Translations under genes and position numbers: made by a program
Assembly: GCA_003136915.1 (NCBI GenBank)
Contig: PLEB01000230.1
Coordinates: 1,992 to 10,108 of the forward strand
Source: Chitinophagaceae bacterium
Lineage (GTDB): Bacteria; Bacteroidota; Bacteroidia; Chitinophagales; Chitinophagaceae
Reading direction: 5' to 3'
DNA length: 8,117 bases
Part shown: in pieces, positions 1-6,872 of the stretch
Position numbering within the stretch: position 1 is the stretch's first letter
Layout of the letters: each line of letters starts with the position of its first letter
The notes under the pieces: generated by a model
Told to the model about the DNA's origin: nothing
Database searches by the model: none
The model's input: only the letters and a program-made list of their open reading frames with translations

Positions 1-2180
1 GATGCGACAACCAAAGATATAACCACAAGGATGACAAAATCCTTCGATAACAAGGCCGCAATGTTGGGCGCTGAAGCTCCAAGTATTTTTCTGATTCCAA
101 TCTCTTTGACGCGGTTTTCAGCCATGTAAGCGGCCAATCCGAATAGTCCCAGACAAGAAATAAATATCGTAAGTCCGGCAAACAGCAATGCCAGTTTTCC
201 TGTGAGTTGCTCATCCGCGAATTTGGCAGCGTATTCCTGATCGATAAAATGAAACTCGAAGGGGTAGGCCGCGTTGTATTGTTTAAATATTTTTTCCGCC
301 TTCGCCAGATTTTGAGCCAGCGGCGCTTCAGGGTTTAACCGGATATGAATCACGCTACCTCCATATTTCGGGCCTTTTACCATAAACGGTTTGATGGTTT
401 CAAAAGGGGATTCTAAAATAAAATCCTTAATCACGCCCACCACATGCCAGCTGACCGGATCGTCGAATATGAGCTGACCGATCGGATGAGAAAAACCCAT
501 AGCTTTCACAGCCGATTCGCTGATCAAACATGCGGTAGAATCTGTGGGATAATTTTTTACATCAATGTCCCGGCCCTCCACCAGGCGCAAACCGGCCGTT
601 TTTACCAGGTCTCCGTCTTCGGTGTATCGGTTGATTTGAATTTTGGTGTTGGGATCCTTGCCTTCCCAGTTCATGTCCATCCCGGCACTCCAGTTTTGCG
701 TGAGGGGAGCCTGGGTCATACTCACAGCAGTGGCAGCGCCTGAAGCAAGGAGCGCATTTTTAATGAGCGGGTAGTTCTTATAGATATCCCCTTGAATGTT
801 CACATAGCCCAGATTCTTTTTTTGATATCCGGACGCGCGCGTTTGAGCGAAATTGATTTGTTGGTCAATGATGATAGTGCAGATGATCAGACCAATGGCA
901 AAGGTAAATTGGATAATCACCAGAATTTTTCGCGGTGTAATGAAGGTATTGACTTTATGGAAGGCCCCTTTCAGCACAAATATGGGTTTGAAGGAGGATA
1001 GGAAGAAGGCCGGATAACTGCCCGCGAGCAGGCCGGTCAGTAAAATAAAGCCGATCCCGGCGGCCCAGAATTGCCCATTCCCGTAGTCGATCGACAGCGG
1101 GCTTTCCAGCAATTTGTTGAATGCGGGTAAAGTGAGCCACACCAGCAATACGGCCAATGCTCCCGAAATCACCGCCATCAAAATGGCTTCGGCCAGGAAC
1201 TGCCCCACCAGGGATGCTTTCTGCGCTCCCACCACTTTTCGGATGCCAACTTCCCGGGCCCGCTTTTCACTTCGCGCAGTGGACAGGTTCATGAAGTTGA
1301 TGCAGGCTATGAGCAGGATCAGCGCTGCGATAATGGTAAACGTTCTCACTCTTTGTATCCGGCCACCGACGGGCACCCCGTTTTCAAAGTTCGAGTATAA
1401 CCTGAGCTTACGCAATGGATAGAGAAAAAGTTCTGTTTTCGACTTGCCTCCCGAATGATCGATCACCACCTTTTTTATTCTCCCGTTTGCCCCTTCAAGA
1501 GATGCATGCGGTTTTAGCATCACGAAAGTTCGAATCGACACGTCTGTCCAGTCCTTGTCGATATAGCCCTTCATGGTCTTGTAGTCATAGGACCACAAAT
1601 AATCAAAATTGAATTGCGAGTTATGAGGAAGGTCCTTTAATATACCGGTGACCTTAAAATTTTCATCATTATCTACCTTGATGATTCGGCCCATGGGTTC
1701 TTCCGTTCCGAAAATGGTCTTGGCCTCTCGTTCGGTAAGCAGGAGAGAATGGGGGTCACTCAGTGCGGTTTGGACATTTCCCTTGACGAGAGGAAAGCTA
1801 AAGATTTTCAAAAAGGAGGGGTCTACCATGTTCCCGAAGGCCTTCAAACTCTTGTCGCCCACGGAAAAAAGGTAAGTCTCACCCCAGCTGATCCGGGCAG
1901 CCTGCTCTATCTGTGGAACATCCGCTAGCAGAATAGGCTGCATGATCTCCGGGGTGGCCGTTCCGGATTGAATTTTACCGTCGTACACATCATTTCCCCA
2001 CGCCTGGTAGATCCGGCCCCGGTTGGCGTGAAACAGATCATAACTGGCCTCATTCTGCACCCAAAGCAAAATCAGCATGGCGCTGGCCATGCCGATGGCT
2101 AAGCCGCTGATGTTTAAGAAGGAAAATCCTTTATTTCGCGCCAGGTTTCTAAAAGCGATCTTGAGGTAATTTTTGAGCAT
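1..2180 (-). CDS. ABC transporter permease, duplicated MacB/FtsX type (3' end outside window)
   Basis: Integral inner-membrane permease subunit of a MacB-like ABC transporter. I translated the minus strand from the ATG at 2180 and found one uninterrupted frame of 726 complete codons to the window edge. It begins MLKNYLKIAFRNLARNKG, the usual opening of this Bacteroidota family. Layout: first membrane helix ~20-42, periplasmic MacB core ~45-270, first FtsX block ~280-400 with the signature REVGIRKVVGA (309-319), a further helix ~418-437, second periplasmic domain ~440-655, then a second FtsX block starting ~662 with VKEIGIRKILGA (691-702). Family members are about 790-800 residues, so the last ~70, including the final helices, lie beyond the edge. 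There is no ATP-binding domain, so a separate ATPase must power it; none is in the window. The substrate cannot be told. No clear Shine-Dalgarno sequence precedes the start. By eye it is more GC-rich than the divergent paralog at 2593. The family call is firm. Confidence 0.93.
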   Translation of the reverse strand, partial: MLKNYLKIAFRNLARNKGFSFLNISGLAIGMASAMLILLWVQNEASYDLFHANRGRIYQAWGNDVYDGKIQSGTATPEIMQPILLADVPQIEQAARISWGETYLFSVGDKSLKAFGNMVDPSFLKIFSFPLVKGNVQTALSDPHSLLLTEREAKTIFGTEEPMGRIIKVDNDENFKVTGILKDLPHNSQFNFDYLWSYDYKTMKGYIDKDWTDVSIRTFVMLKPHASLEGANGRIKKVVIDHSGGKSKTELFLYPLRKLRLYSNFENGVPVGGRIQRVRTFTIIAALILLIACINFMNLSTARSEKRAREVGIRKVVGAQKASLVGQFLAEAILMAVISGALAVLLVWLTLPAFNKLLESPLSIDYGNGQFWAAGIGFILLTGLLAGSYPAFFLSSFKPIFVLKGAFHKVNTFITPRKILVIIQFTFAIGLIICTIIIDQQINFAQTRASGYQKKNLGYVNIQGDIYKNYPLIKNALLASGAATAVSMTQAPLTQNWSAGMDMNWEGKDPNTKIQINRYTEDGDLVKTAGLRLVEGRDIDVKNYPTDSTACLISESAVKAMGFSHPIGQLIFDDPVSWHVVGVIKDFILESPFETIKPFMVKGPKYGGSVIHIRLNPEAPLAQNLAKAEKIFKQYNAAYPFEFHFIDQEYAAKFADEQLTGKLALLFAGLTIFISCLGLFGLAAYMAENRVKEIGIRKILGASAPNIAALLSKDFVILVVISLVVA

Positions 2181-2204
2181 TGTTGCCAATTTGTTTTGAT
2201 CTAA

Positions 2205-2478
2205 AATCTTGACGAAAATGTAGAAGTAGATTATGGTTCGGGCAAATATCGATTCTTCCAACAGAATGCCAGATTCATAGAAAGTATTAATCAATCAGTT
2301 ACGAAAGATGCATTTTACCCTTTGTTCGATTTCAGTACACAAGCTGTACACTTTCGAGGCAATATATCTCGGCAAGAATAACTTCTTCACAATGACTTAT
2401 TCTTCTACAGCTTTGATTTAAAATCGAACACTTATACGTCCAGAAACAATGCAGTCCAAAACATGATTCAAGTCTAAA
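2205..2478 (+). pseudogene. Probable decayed remnant of a third MacB/FtsX permease
   Basis: This part of the spacer between the divergent permeases reads on the plus strand as an almost open frame with one internal TAA at about 2383, closing at a TAA at 2476-2478. The translation resembles residues ~63-150 of the neighbouring plus-strand permease. DYGSG matches EYGNG, AVHFRGNISRQE matches VITYRNKVFDEK, and after the stop LFFYSFDLKSN matches SSFFDIFSFKLIKGN, in the right order and nearly the right spacing. Next to the stop another frame reads GKNNFF, like the family's EKNFLY, which suggests a frameshift there. No start, first helix or FtsX block is left. The similarity is at protein level only, so this would be an old, diverged paralog rather than a recent duplicate. 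The alignment was made by eye and could be partly chance. Confidence 0.42.
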
Positions 2479-2505
2479 TGTTTGATTATTAATTATATAG
2501 AAATT

Positions 2506-2521
2506 TGGCACTTTCTGTGTA
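2506..2521 (+). promoter_or_regulatory. Possible sigma-54 (-24/-12) promoter
   Basis: TGGCAC at 2506-2511 is a perfect -24 element. At the correct spacing 2517-2521 reads GTGTA against the -12 consensus TTGCA, so the T and G at the second and third positions and the final A match, but the key C is T. Transcription would start near 2532, about 60 bases before the permease ATG at 2593. If the site is real, the in-frame ATG at 2482 cannot be the start. TGGCAC occurs by chance about twice per strand in a window this size, so this is tentative. Confidence 0.28.
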
Positions 2522-2592
2522 CTCCAAAATTTAGTCTGGAAGCTCTTTTTCGAATCTTTTGTTCAGCTCATAAAAATCAGATTAGCCTTACC

Positions 2593-4992
2593 ATGTTTAA
2601 AAATTATTTCAAAATCGCATGGCGAATCCTGAAAAAAAACAAGCTATACAGTATTGTCAATATTATTGGTCTTACCGTTGGTATTACCAGTTGCATACTG
2701 ATCAGCTTGTACATCTGGAGCGAATGGAGCTATGACCGGTTCCATAAAAATGCAGATCGGATTGTCCGCATTACCATGGAATACGGTAATGGGGGCACTA
2801 TAGGAAAATTTGCTCAAACCGGCACCAAGGTAGGGCCGCAACTGAAACGAACTTTTCCTTCGGTTACCGCTTTTGCACGGACACTCAAATTTCCCAGAGT
2901 GATCACTTACCGGAATAAAGTATTCGACGAAAAAAATTTTTTGTATGCCGATTCCTCTTTCTTCGACATCTTTTCTTTCAAGTTGATTAAGGGAAACCAT
3001 TCTACTGCCCTGAATGCACCCCATCAACTGGTGATGACGGAAAGTATGGCAAAAAAATATTTTGGCAATGACGATCCTGTCGGCAAAACATTGCTCATTG
3101 CCAACAGCGATAATTATATAGTAACCGGCATTGCCCAGGATGCACCCGAAAACTCACAAATACATTTCGATTTTATTGCATCCTTCACCAGCCTCGACGA
3201 ATCTAAAACGGAGGACTGGTGGACAGCGAATGACATCACATATCTTTTATTAAACCGCGCAGATCAGATACCCCTGCTGAAGCAACAGGTTACATCATAT
3301 ATGAAGACCACGCAGGTGCGCAAGGAGGCGCATGTAGAAGGGAATGACTATCTCACGTATCACCTGGAGCCCTTGGAAAAAGTACATCTCTATTCTTCAT
3401 TGGATGGTTTCGAGCCAAACGGAAATATAACCTATATCTATATCCTGGGGGCCATTGCAGTACTCATACTTTTCATCGCCTGTGTTAATTACACCAACCT
3501 CGCAACCGCACAATCTGCAGGCAGAAGCGGCGAAATTGGTATCCGCAAAGTATTAGGCGCCGGACCATTACAGCTTTTCCTGCAGCATTTGGGTGAATCA
3601 GCACTGCTTACGTTTATTGCTTTGCTGTTGGCCCTGTGCATCAGCATAGAGCTTTTACCGTTATTCAATCAGCTTGCTGACAAATCATTACCTGCATCTG
3701 TCTTGTTTTATCCGCTACCCTTGTTGTCATTACTGCTGCTGGGCGTGATCGTTAGTTTATTGGCTGGTTCCTATCCTGCTTTTGTGTTGTCCAACGCAAA
3801 ATTGGCTGGCATTTTGAAATCCGGATTTAGCTTTTCTGCTTCCGGCAGCGGACTGAGAAAATCGCTTATTGTATTTCAATTCGTGATTTCTGTTTTTCTT
3901 ATCATTTCCACTATAATTATCCTGCAACAACTTTCTTTTATTCAGCATAAAAAATTGGGGTTCGATAAAGATCATATTGTCGTATTACCTGTGGATTACC
4001 AGATGCATCGCGATTATGATGCAATAAAAAAAGCCATCGGCCTTAATCCGAATATCATTGCCGTTGCGGGGGCGAACCAAAATCCGACTTTCGTCCAATG
4101 GGGAGACGGCATACATATCGATAAAGGCTCCGAACAAAAAAACCTTTCAATCAATTGTATTCCTGCCGACCTGGATTTTGTAAAGACATTGGGTATGCAG
4201 ATCATCGCAGGAACGGATTTCAGCATGGCCGACATGCACCTGATGGATACCACAGATAATTATAAGCATTACAGGTATACGTTCATATTAAATGAATCGG
4301 CAGTAAAGGCAATAGGATGGAAACCACAGGAAGCAATTGGCAGAACAATTGAAAAAGGTTTTCCGGGAAATATAAAAGCAGTCGTTAAGGATTTTCATTT
4401 TTCTTCATTACACCAGCCTATCGGGCCGTTACTTATCTTTCTTGACACACAATATACAAGTCAGTTGTTTGTAAAAATTTCGGGAAAAGATGTTACCGGC
4501 ACTTTGAATTATCTGCAAACGGTCTGGAAAGAACGGGTGGCTTATCGTCCTTTTGAATATCATTTTCTGGATGATGATTACAATGCTTTATATAAAGTGG
4601 AAGCTCGTACAAGTCAATTATTCGGTTTTTTTTCAACCACGGCGATCTTATTGGCCTGCCTGGGTTTGTTTGCATTGGCCGCTTTCAGTACGGTACAGCG
4701 AACCAAAGAAATCGGCATCAGAAAAGTGCTGGGGGCTTCAATATTAAGCATCACCTCTCTATTGTCCGTCGATTTTCTAAAATTGGTTGTTATCGCCGCT
4801 ATCATAGCATTTCCTTCGGCATGGTGGGCCATGCATCGGTGGTTGCAGGATTTTGCGTATAGAATAAATATCCATTGGCTGGTATTTGTATCGGCTGGAT
4901 TGGCAGCTATCCTCATTGCAATGATCACGGTGAGTTTCCAGGCAATCAAAGCAGCCATGGCAAACCCGGTGAACAGCCTACGCTCAGAATGA
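2593..4992 (+). CDS. ABC transporter permease, duplicated MacB/FtsX type
   Basis: Complete 799-residue inner-membrane permease, paralogous to the divergent gene ending at the left edge. I chose the ATG at 2593 because it gives the family's conserved opening, MFKNYFKIAWRILKKNK. The frame extends 37 codons upstream to 2482, but that extension has no family resemblance and would push the length past the norm. Layout: helix ~20-42; periplasmic MacB core ~45-275; first FtsX block ~280-400 with GEIGIRKVLGA (313-323); helix ~424-445; second periplasmic domain ~450-665; second FtsX block ~672-790 with KEIGIRKVLGA (705-715), ending NPVNSLRSE. Such proteins work with a separate ATPase to move substrates or transmit force across the envelope. 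No ATPase, membrane-fusion protein or TolC-like gene is nearby, so the cargo is unknown. No Shine-Dalgarno sequence is visible; a possible sigma-54 site lies upstream. By eye the gene is more AT-rich than its divergent paralog. Confidence 0.95.
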   Translation: MFKNYFKIAWRILKKNKLYSIVNIIGLTVGITSCILISLYIWSEWSYDRFHKNADRIVRITMEYGNGGTIGKFAQTGTKVGPQLKRTFPSVTAFARTLKFPRVITYRNKVFDEKNFLYADSSFFDIFSFKLIKGNHSTALNAPHQLVMTESMAKKYFGNDDPVGKTLLIANSDNYIVTGIAQDAPENSQIHFDFIASFTSLDESKTEDWWTANDITYLLLNRADQIPLLKQQVTSYMKTTQVRKEAHVEGNDYLTYHLEPLEKVHLYSSLDGFEPNGNITYIYILGAIAVLILFIACVNYTNLATAQSAGRSGEIGIRKVLGAGPLQLFLQHLGESALLTFIALLLALCISIELLPLFNQLADKSLPASVLFYPLPLLSLLLLGVIVSLLAGSYPAFVLSNAKLAGILKSGFSFSASGSGLRKSLIVFQFVISVFLIISTIIILQQLSFIQHKKLGFDKDHIVVLPVDYQMHRDYDAIKKAIGLNPNIIAVAGANQNPTFVQWGDGIHIDKGSEQKNLSINCIPADLDFVKTLGMQIIAGTDFSMADMHLMDTTDNYKHYRYTFILNESAVKAIGWKPQEAIGRTIEKGFPGNIKAVVKDFHFSSLHQPIGPLLIFLDTQYTSQLFVKISGKDVTGTLNYLQTVWKERVAYRPFEYHFLDDDYNALYKVEARTSQLFGFFSTTAILLACLGLFALAAFSTVQRTKEIGIRKVLGASILSITSLLSVDFLKLVVIAAIIAFPSAWWAMHRWLQDFAYRINIHWLVFVSAGLAAILIAMITVSFQAIKAAMANPVNSLRSE

Positions 4993-5001
4993 GGAGCCAA
5001 G

Positions 5002-5061
5002 TAACTATCGGGAGGAGAATAGTTAAGACAAAAGTTAAAATTAAAGAGCCGCAGAATTTTA
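5002..5061 (+). other. Two AT-rich inverted repeats after the permease gene
   Basis: Two 7-bp perfect stems follow the permease stop codon: TAACTAT (5002-5008) with ATAGTTA (5019-5025), loop 10, and TAAAATT (5036-5042) with AATTTTA (5055-5061), loop 12. Neither is followed by a run of T, and the stems hold almost no GC pairs, so they are weak candidates for termination or transcript-end protection. They may be accidents of AT-rich sequence. The rest of 4993-5142 shows nothing else convincing. Confidence 0.25.
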
Positions 5062-5142
5062 CCAGTCTGGGTTCTTAGCATTCCTTTAAGCACCAGCCTG
5101 TTTTCTGGCACGGATTTCGACTATTTAAGGCAAATATCTGAT

Positions 5143-5604
5143 GTGAAAAATCTTAATGAATTGAATAAATATAGCGTTGCCGAAAAAATTACGCTGGTAT
5201 TGCTGGGTTTGGGTGTTATCTGCTTTGGATTCGTATTTCCGGATTCGCTGTCGGATCATGACAAATTACTCCACTTTTCTGCCCATTTTGGCATGAGCTT
5301 TCTCCTGGCATTATGCTTTTACGCCCTGTGCTCTGTTAAATTGCGGATTTCCAAGGCGATTTCATATACTATGCTGATCACTGCGACCTTGTGCATCGGC
5401 ATCATTTATAAAATCTGGGAAATCTCCGGCATGCTGGGAAATTATAGTTTTCATAACATTATGGACAGGACTGGCTGTTTAACCTCCCTGTCCCAGAACC
5501 TTTCCGGGCTAATGGCAGCCATGGTCGTCATTGAAAGCATGTTGCATAAAAACCTGGCTCCTAATCTGATTACCAAGCATTCGTTCAATTCCGTTCACTC
5601 TTAA
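5143..5604 (+). CDS. Small four-helix membrane protein, VanZ-like
   Basis: 153-residue hydrophobic protein with about four membrane helices at ~15-33, 43-63, 72-94 and 113-133. The stretch HDKLLHFSAHFGMSF (39-53) resembles the DKxxHFxxY motif opening the second helix of VanZ-like proteins. SLSQNLSGLMAAMVV (115-129) sits where that family has its D..xN..G...G motif, though the aspartate is not obvious. VanZ itself gives low-level teicoplanin resistance, but most VanZ-like proteins have no known role and none should be assumed here. The frame starts with GTG at 5143; the first in-frame ATG is 50 codons in and would remove the first helix and part of the motif, so GTG is preferred. There is no clear ribosome-binding site. 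The tail after ~135 is polar. It is separated from the upstream permease by 150 bases and from trmB by 61. Coding status is fairly secure; the family call is tentative. Confidence 0.72.
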   Translation: MKNLNELNKYSVAEKITLVLLGLGVICFGFVFPDSLSDHDKLLHFSAHFGMSFLLALCFYALCSVKLRISKAISYTMLITATLCIGIIYKIWEISGMLGNYSFHNIMDRTGCLTSLSQNLSGLMAAMVVIESMLHKNLAPNLITKHSFNSVHS

Positions 5605-5627
5605 GGAACGCTCAACTGATCCAAAAC

Positions 5628-5658
5628 TTTTTCCCAATCCCTGCAAGCATTATTTTTG
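5628..5658 (+). promoter_or_regulatory. Candidate Bacteroidota-type promoter for trmB
   Basis: TATTTTTG at 5651-5658 fits the Bacteroidota -7 box TAnnTTTG exactly. A T-rich block, CTTTTTC around 5627-5633, lies about 19 bases upstream where the -33 TTTG box should be, with one mismatch. Transcription would start around 5662-5666, that is, at or within a few bases of the trmB ATG at 5666. The transcript would then be leaderless or nearly so, in keeping with the lack of a Shine-Dalgarno sequence there. In AT-rich sequence such a box can occur by chance. Confidence 0.38.
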
Positions 5659-5665
5659 CCTGGTC

Positions 5666-6400
5666 ATGGCTCAAAAAAAACTTCAGCGGTTCGAGGCAAT
5701 CAAATCCTTTACAAACGTTTTGCAATACCCGGAGGGAATCTCTGGAAAATGGAAGGATTTTTTTAAGAACGAAAACCCGATAAGCCTCGAACTGGCCTGC
5801 GGTAAAGGGGAATACACCGTAGCTCTTTCAGCGCTATATACTGAAAGAAATTTTGTAGGCGTGGATCTGAAAGGAAATCGACTCTATACCGGCGCGCTCT
5901 CATGCCTTAAAAATAATCAGCATAATGCCGCATTCCTCCGAATACAGATTGACAAAATAGATGAATACTTCTTACCGGGAGAAGTTGCCGAGATCTGGAT
6001 CACTTTCCCTGATCCCCAGCTTCGCACGTCCAAGGCAAAAAAAAGATTAACCCACCCGAGGTTTCTTCGCCTGTATCAAAAAATTCTAAAACCACAAGGC
6101 CTGATTCATCTGAAGACCGACTCTCCGGTTCTTTTTCATTTTACCAAACTGATCATTGAATTATATCAACTTCCTGTTCATGCTTACTCCGAAGATATCT
6201 ATGCAGAAGCTGAAATATCCAGGGAGCTGAGTATAAAAACACATTACGAAGGATTGGATATTGCCGGAAGCAGGAAGGTTTTTTATTTGAAATTTTCATT
6301 ACCGGAATCACCGTTGCCATTACATGATGCGAAGCTTCAGGAGCTACTCAAGGAGACAGAGAAACCAAATAGCCGCCATAAACTTAGTATCCAGGATTAA
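5666..6400 (+). CDS. trmB: tRNA (guanine(46)-N7)-methyltransferase TrmB
   Basis: Cytosolic SAM-dependent enzyme that methylates N7 of G46 in the variable loop of tRNA. The 244-residue protein has the family's landmarks in order: SAM-binding motif I ELACGKGEY (42-50), the acidic end of the second strand FVGVDLKGNR (63-72), the signature WITFPDPQLRTSKAKKRL (111-128) containing the PDP turn, HLKTDS (148-153), and KTHYEGLD (191-198), corresponding to the C-terminal T-x-(F/Y)-E element of the tRNA/SAM site. The form FPDPQ..K.KRLT, rather than FPDPWhKkRH, is what I recall from Bacteroidota TrmB. The basic N-terminus MAQKKLQRF supports the ATG at 5666. A short polar extension, ~220-244, is probably disordered. 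A candidate promoter abuts the start, and an ATL gene begins 10 bases after the stop, so the two are probably co-transcribed. Family assignment is secure. Confidence 0.96.
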   Translation: MAQKKLQRFEAIKSFTNVLQYPEGISGKWKDFFKNENPISLELACGKGEYTVALSALYTERNFVGVDLKGNRLYTGALSCLKNNQHNAAFLRIQIDKIDEYFLPGEVAEIWITFPDPQLRTSKAKKRLTHPRFLRLYQKILKPQGLIHLKTDSPVLFHFTKLIIELYQLPVHAYSEDIYAEAEISRELSIKTHYEGLDIAGSRKVFYLKFSLPESPLPLHDAKLQELLKETEKPNSRHKLSIQD

Positions 6401-6410
6401 AAAAAATCAT

Positions 6411-6800
6411 GTGCCCATAAAAAAACCTGCATCGCAACCAAAACTCAAGGGCTTACGACCCTCGGGAAAACGGGATCAATCCTTCTTTGAACTCGTTTAT
6501 GAAGTTGCCCGCCAGATCCCGCCGGGTCGCGTGACCAGTTACGGTGCAATTGCTGCCTGCCTTGGAACAAAGCTCTCCGCGAGAATGGTGGGCTGGGCCA
6601 TGAACGGTTCGGATAAGGTAAAACCTACTGTTCCCGCACACCGGGTCGTTAACCGCGTCGGCCTGTTATCCGGAAAAATACATTTTAAGCCTCCCGAAAA
6701 AATGGAACAGCTTCTAAAAAAAGAAGGTGTCTTAGTCAAAAACGACACCGTCGTGAACTTCAAAGAAAAATTCTGGGACCCGGCGGAGAGTCTGATTTGA
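6411..6800 (+). CDS. Alkyltransferase-like (ATL) DNA-binding protein, MGMT family without active-site Cys
   Basis: 129-residue protein made of the MGMT DNA-binding domain: FFELVYEVARQIPPGRVTSY (25-44), the helix-turn-helix that follows, and the active-site loop PAHRVVN (75-81). True O6-alkylguanine transferases have PCHRV, and the cysteine accepts the alkyl group. Here it is Ala76, so repair by alkyl transfer should be impossible. Tyr44 and Arg58 (in SARMVGWAM), placed like the residues that flip the base out in MGMT and ATL proteins, are kept. ATL proteins bind O6-alkylguanine and hand the lesion to nucleotide excision repair; that role is inferred from the family. I chose GTG at 6411, ten bases after the trmB stop. 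The ATG at 6324 would add 29 residues lying wholly inside trmB and unlike the family, and the ATG at 6409 is out of frame. The first ~20 residues are a basic, probably flexible tail. Co-transcription with trmB is likely. Confidence 0.88.
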   Translation: MPIKKPASQPKLKGLRPSGKRDQSFFELVYEVARQIPPGRVTSYGAIAACLGTKLSARMVGWAMNGSDKVKPTVPAHRVVNRVGLLSGKIHFKPPEKMEQLLKKEGVLVKNDTVVNFKEKFWDPAESLI

Positions 6801-6812
6801 GGGAGAGTGGAG

Positions 6813-6852
6813 CAAATGTGAAAATGTGCAAATGTGTAAATGTGCAAATTTG
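6813..6852 (+). repeat. Octamer tandem array 1 (NAAATGTG x5)
   Basis: Five exact 8-bp units in perfect register: CAAATGTG, AAAATGTG, CAAATGTG, TAAATGTG and CAAATTTG, the last with one G-to-T change. Only the first base of the unit varies freely. The array begins 12 bases after the ATL stop codon and ends just before the putative terminator of the convergent hydrolase gene. It has the same orientation as array 2 at 7928. Open frames running through it are repeat artefacts, not genes. Confidence 0.93.
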
Positions 6853-6857
6853 AAGAA

Positions 6858-6871
6858 CCCCTTTAATGGGG
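6858..6871 (-). terminator. Probable weak terminator of the hydrolase gene
   Basis: Two bases after the hydrolase TAG (6873-6875, read on the minus strand) comes CCCC-ATTAAA-GGGG, a 4-bp all-GC stem with a 6-base loop, followed by TTCTTCAAATTT. This looks like a short intrinsic terminator with an imperfect T tract. It also lies in the convergent space downstream of the ATL gene, so on the plus strand it could end that transcript too, although the T tract is then missing. Confidence 0.45.
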
Positions 6872-6872
6872 C

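Noticed and set aside
444..1875. Several plus-strand open frames of 65-102 codons
   Set aside because: All lie antisense to the continuous minus-strand permease frame, which has clear family motifs throughout.
2482..2592. Extension of the plus-strand permease to the ATG at 2482 (836 residues)
   Set aside because: The extra 37 residues do not look like the family, whose N-terminus begins exactly at the internal ATG 2593, and the extension covers a possible promoter.
4614..5111. 165-codon minus-strand open frame
   Set aside because: It lies mostly antisense to the conserved C-terminal FtsX block of the permease and shows no protein-like motif; it is a shadow frame.
5106..5121. Second TGGCAC motif, just before the VanZ-like gene, as a sigma-54 promoter
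   Set aside because: The -24 half is perfect, but the -12 position reads TCGAC, lacking the GC. With a third TGGCAC inside the hydrolase gene at about 7232, the motif frequency is what chance predicts.
6324..6410. ATG start at 6324 for the ATL protein
   Set aside because: It would overlap the end of trmB by 77 bases and add residues that are trmB read in another frame; GTG 6411 fits the family length better.
6411..6800. Functional O6-methylguanine-DNA methyltransferase
   Set aside because: The acceptor cysteine of PCHRV is alanine, so the suicide transfer reaction cannot occur.
6539..6847. 102-codon minus-strand open frame beginning MHIYTFAHFHIC
   Set aside because: It starts in the translated octamer array 1 and continues antisense to the ATL gene; no independent support.
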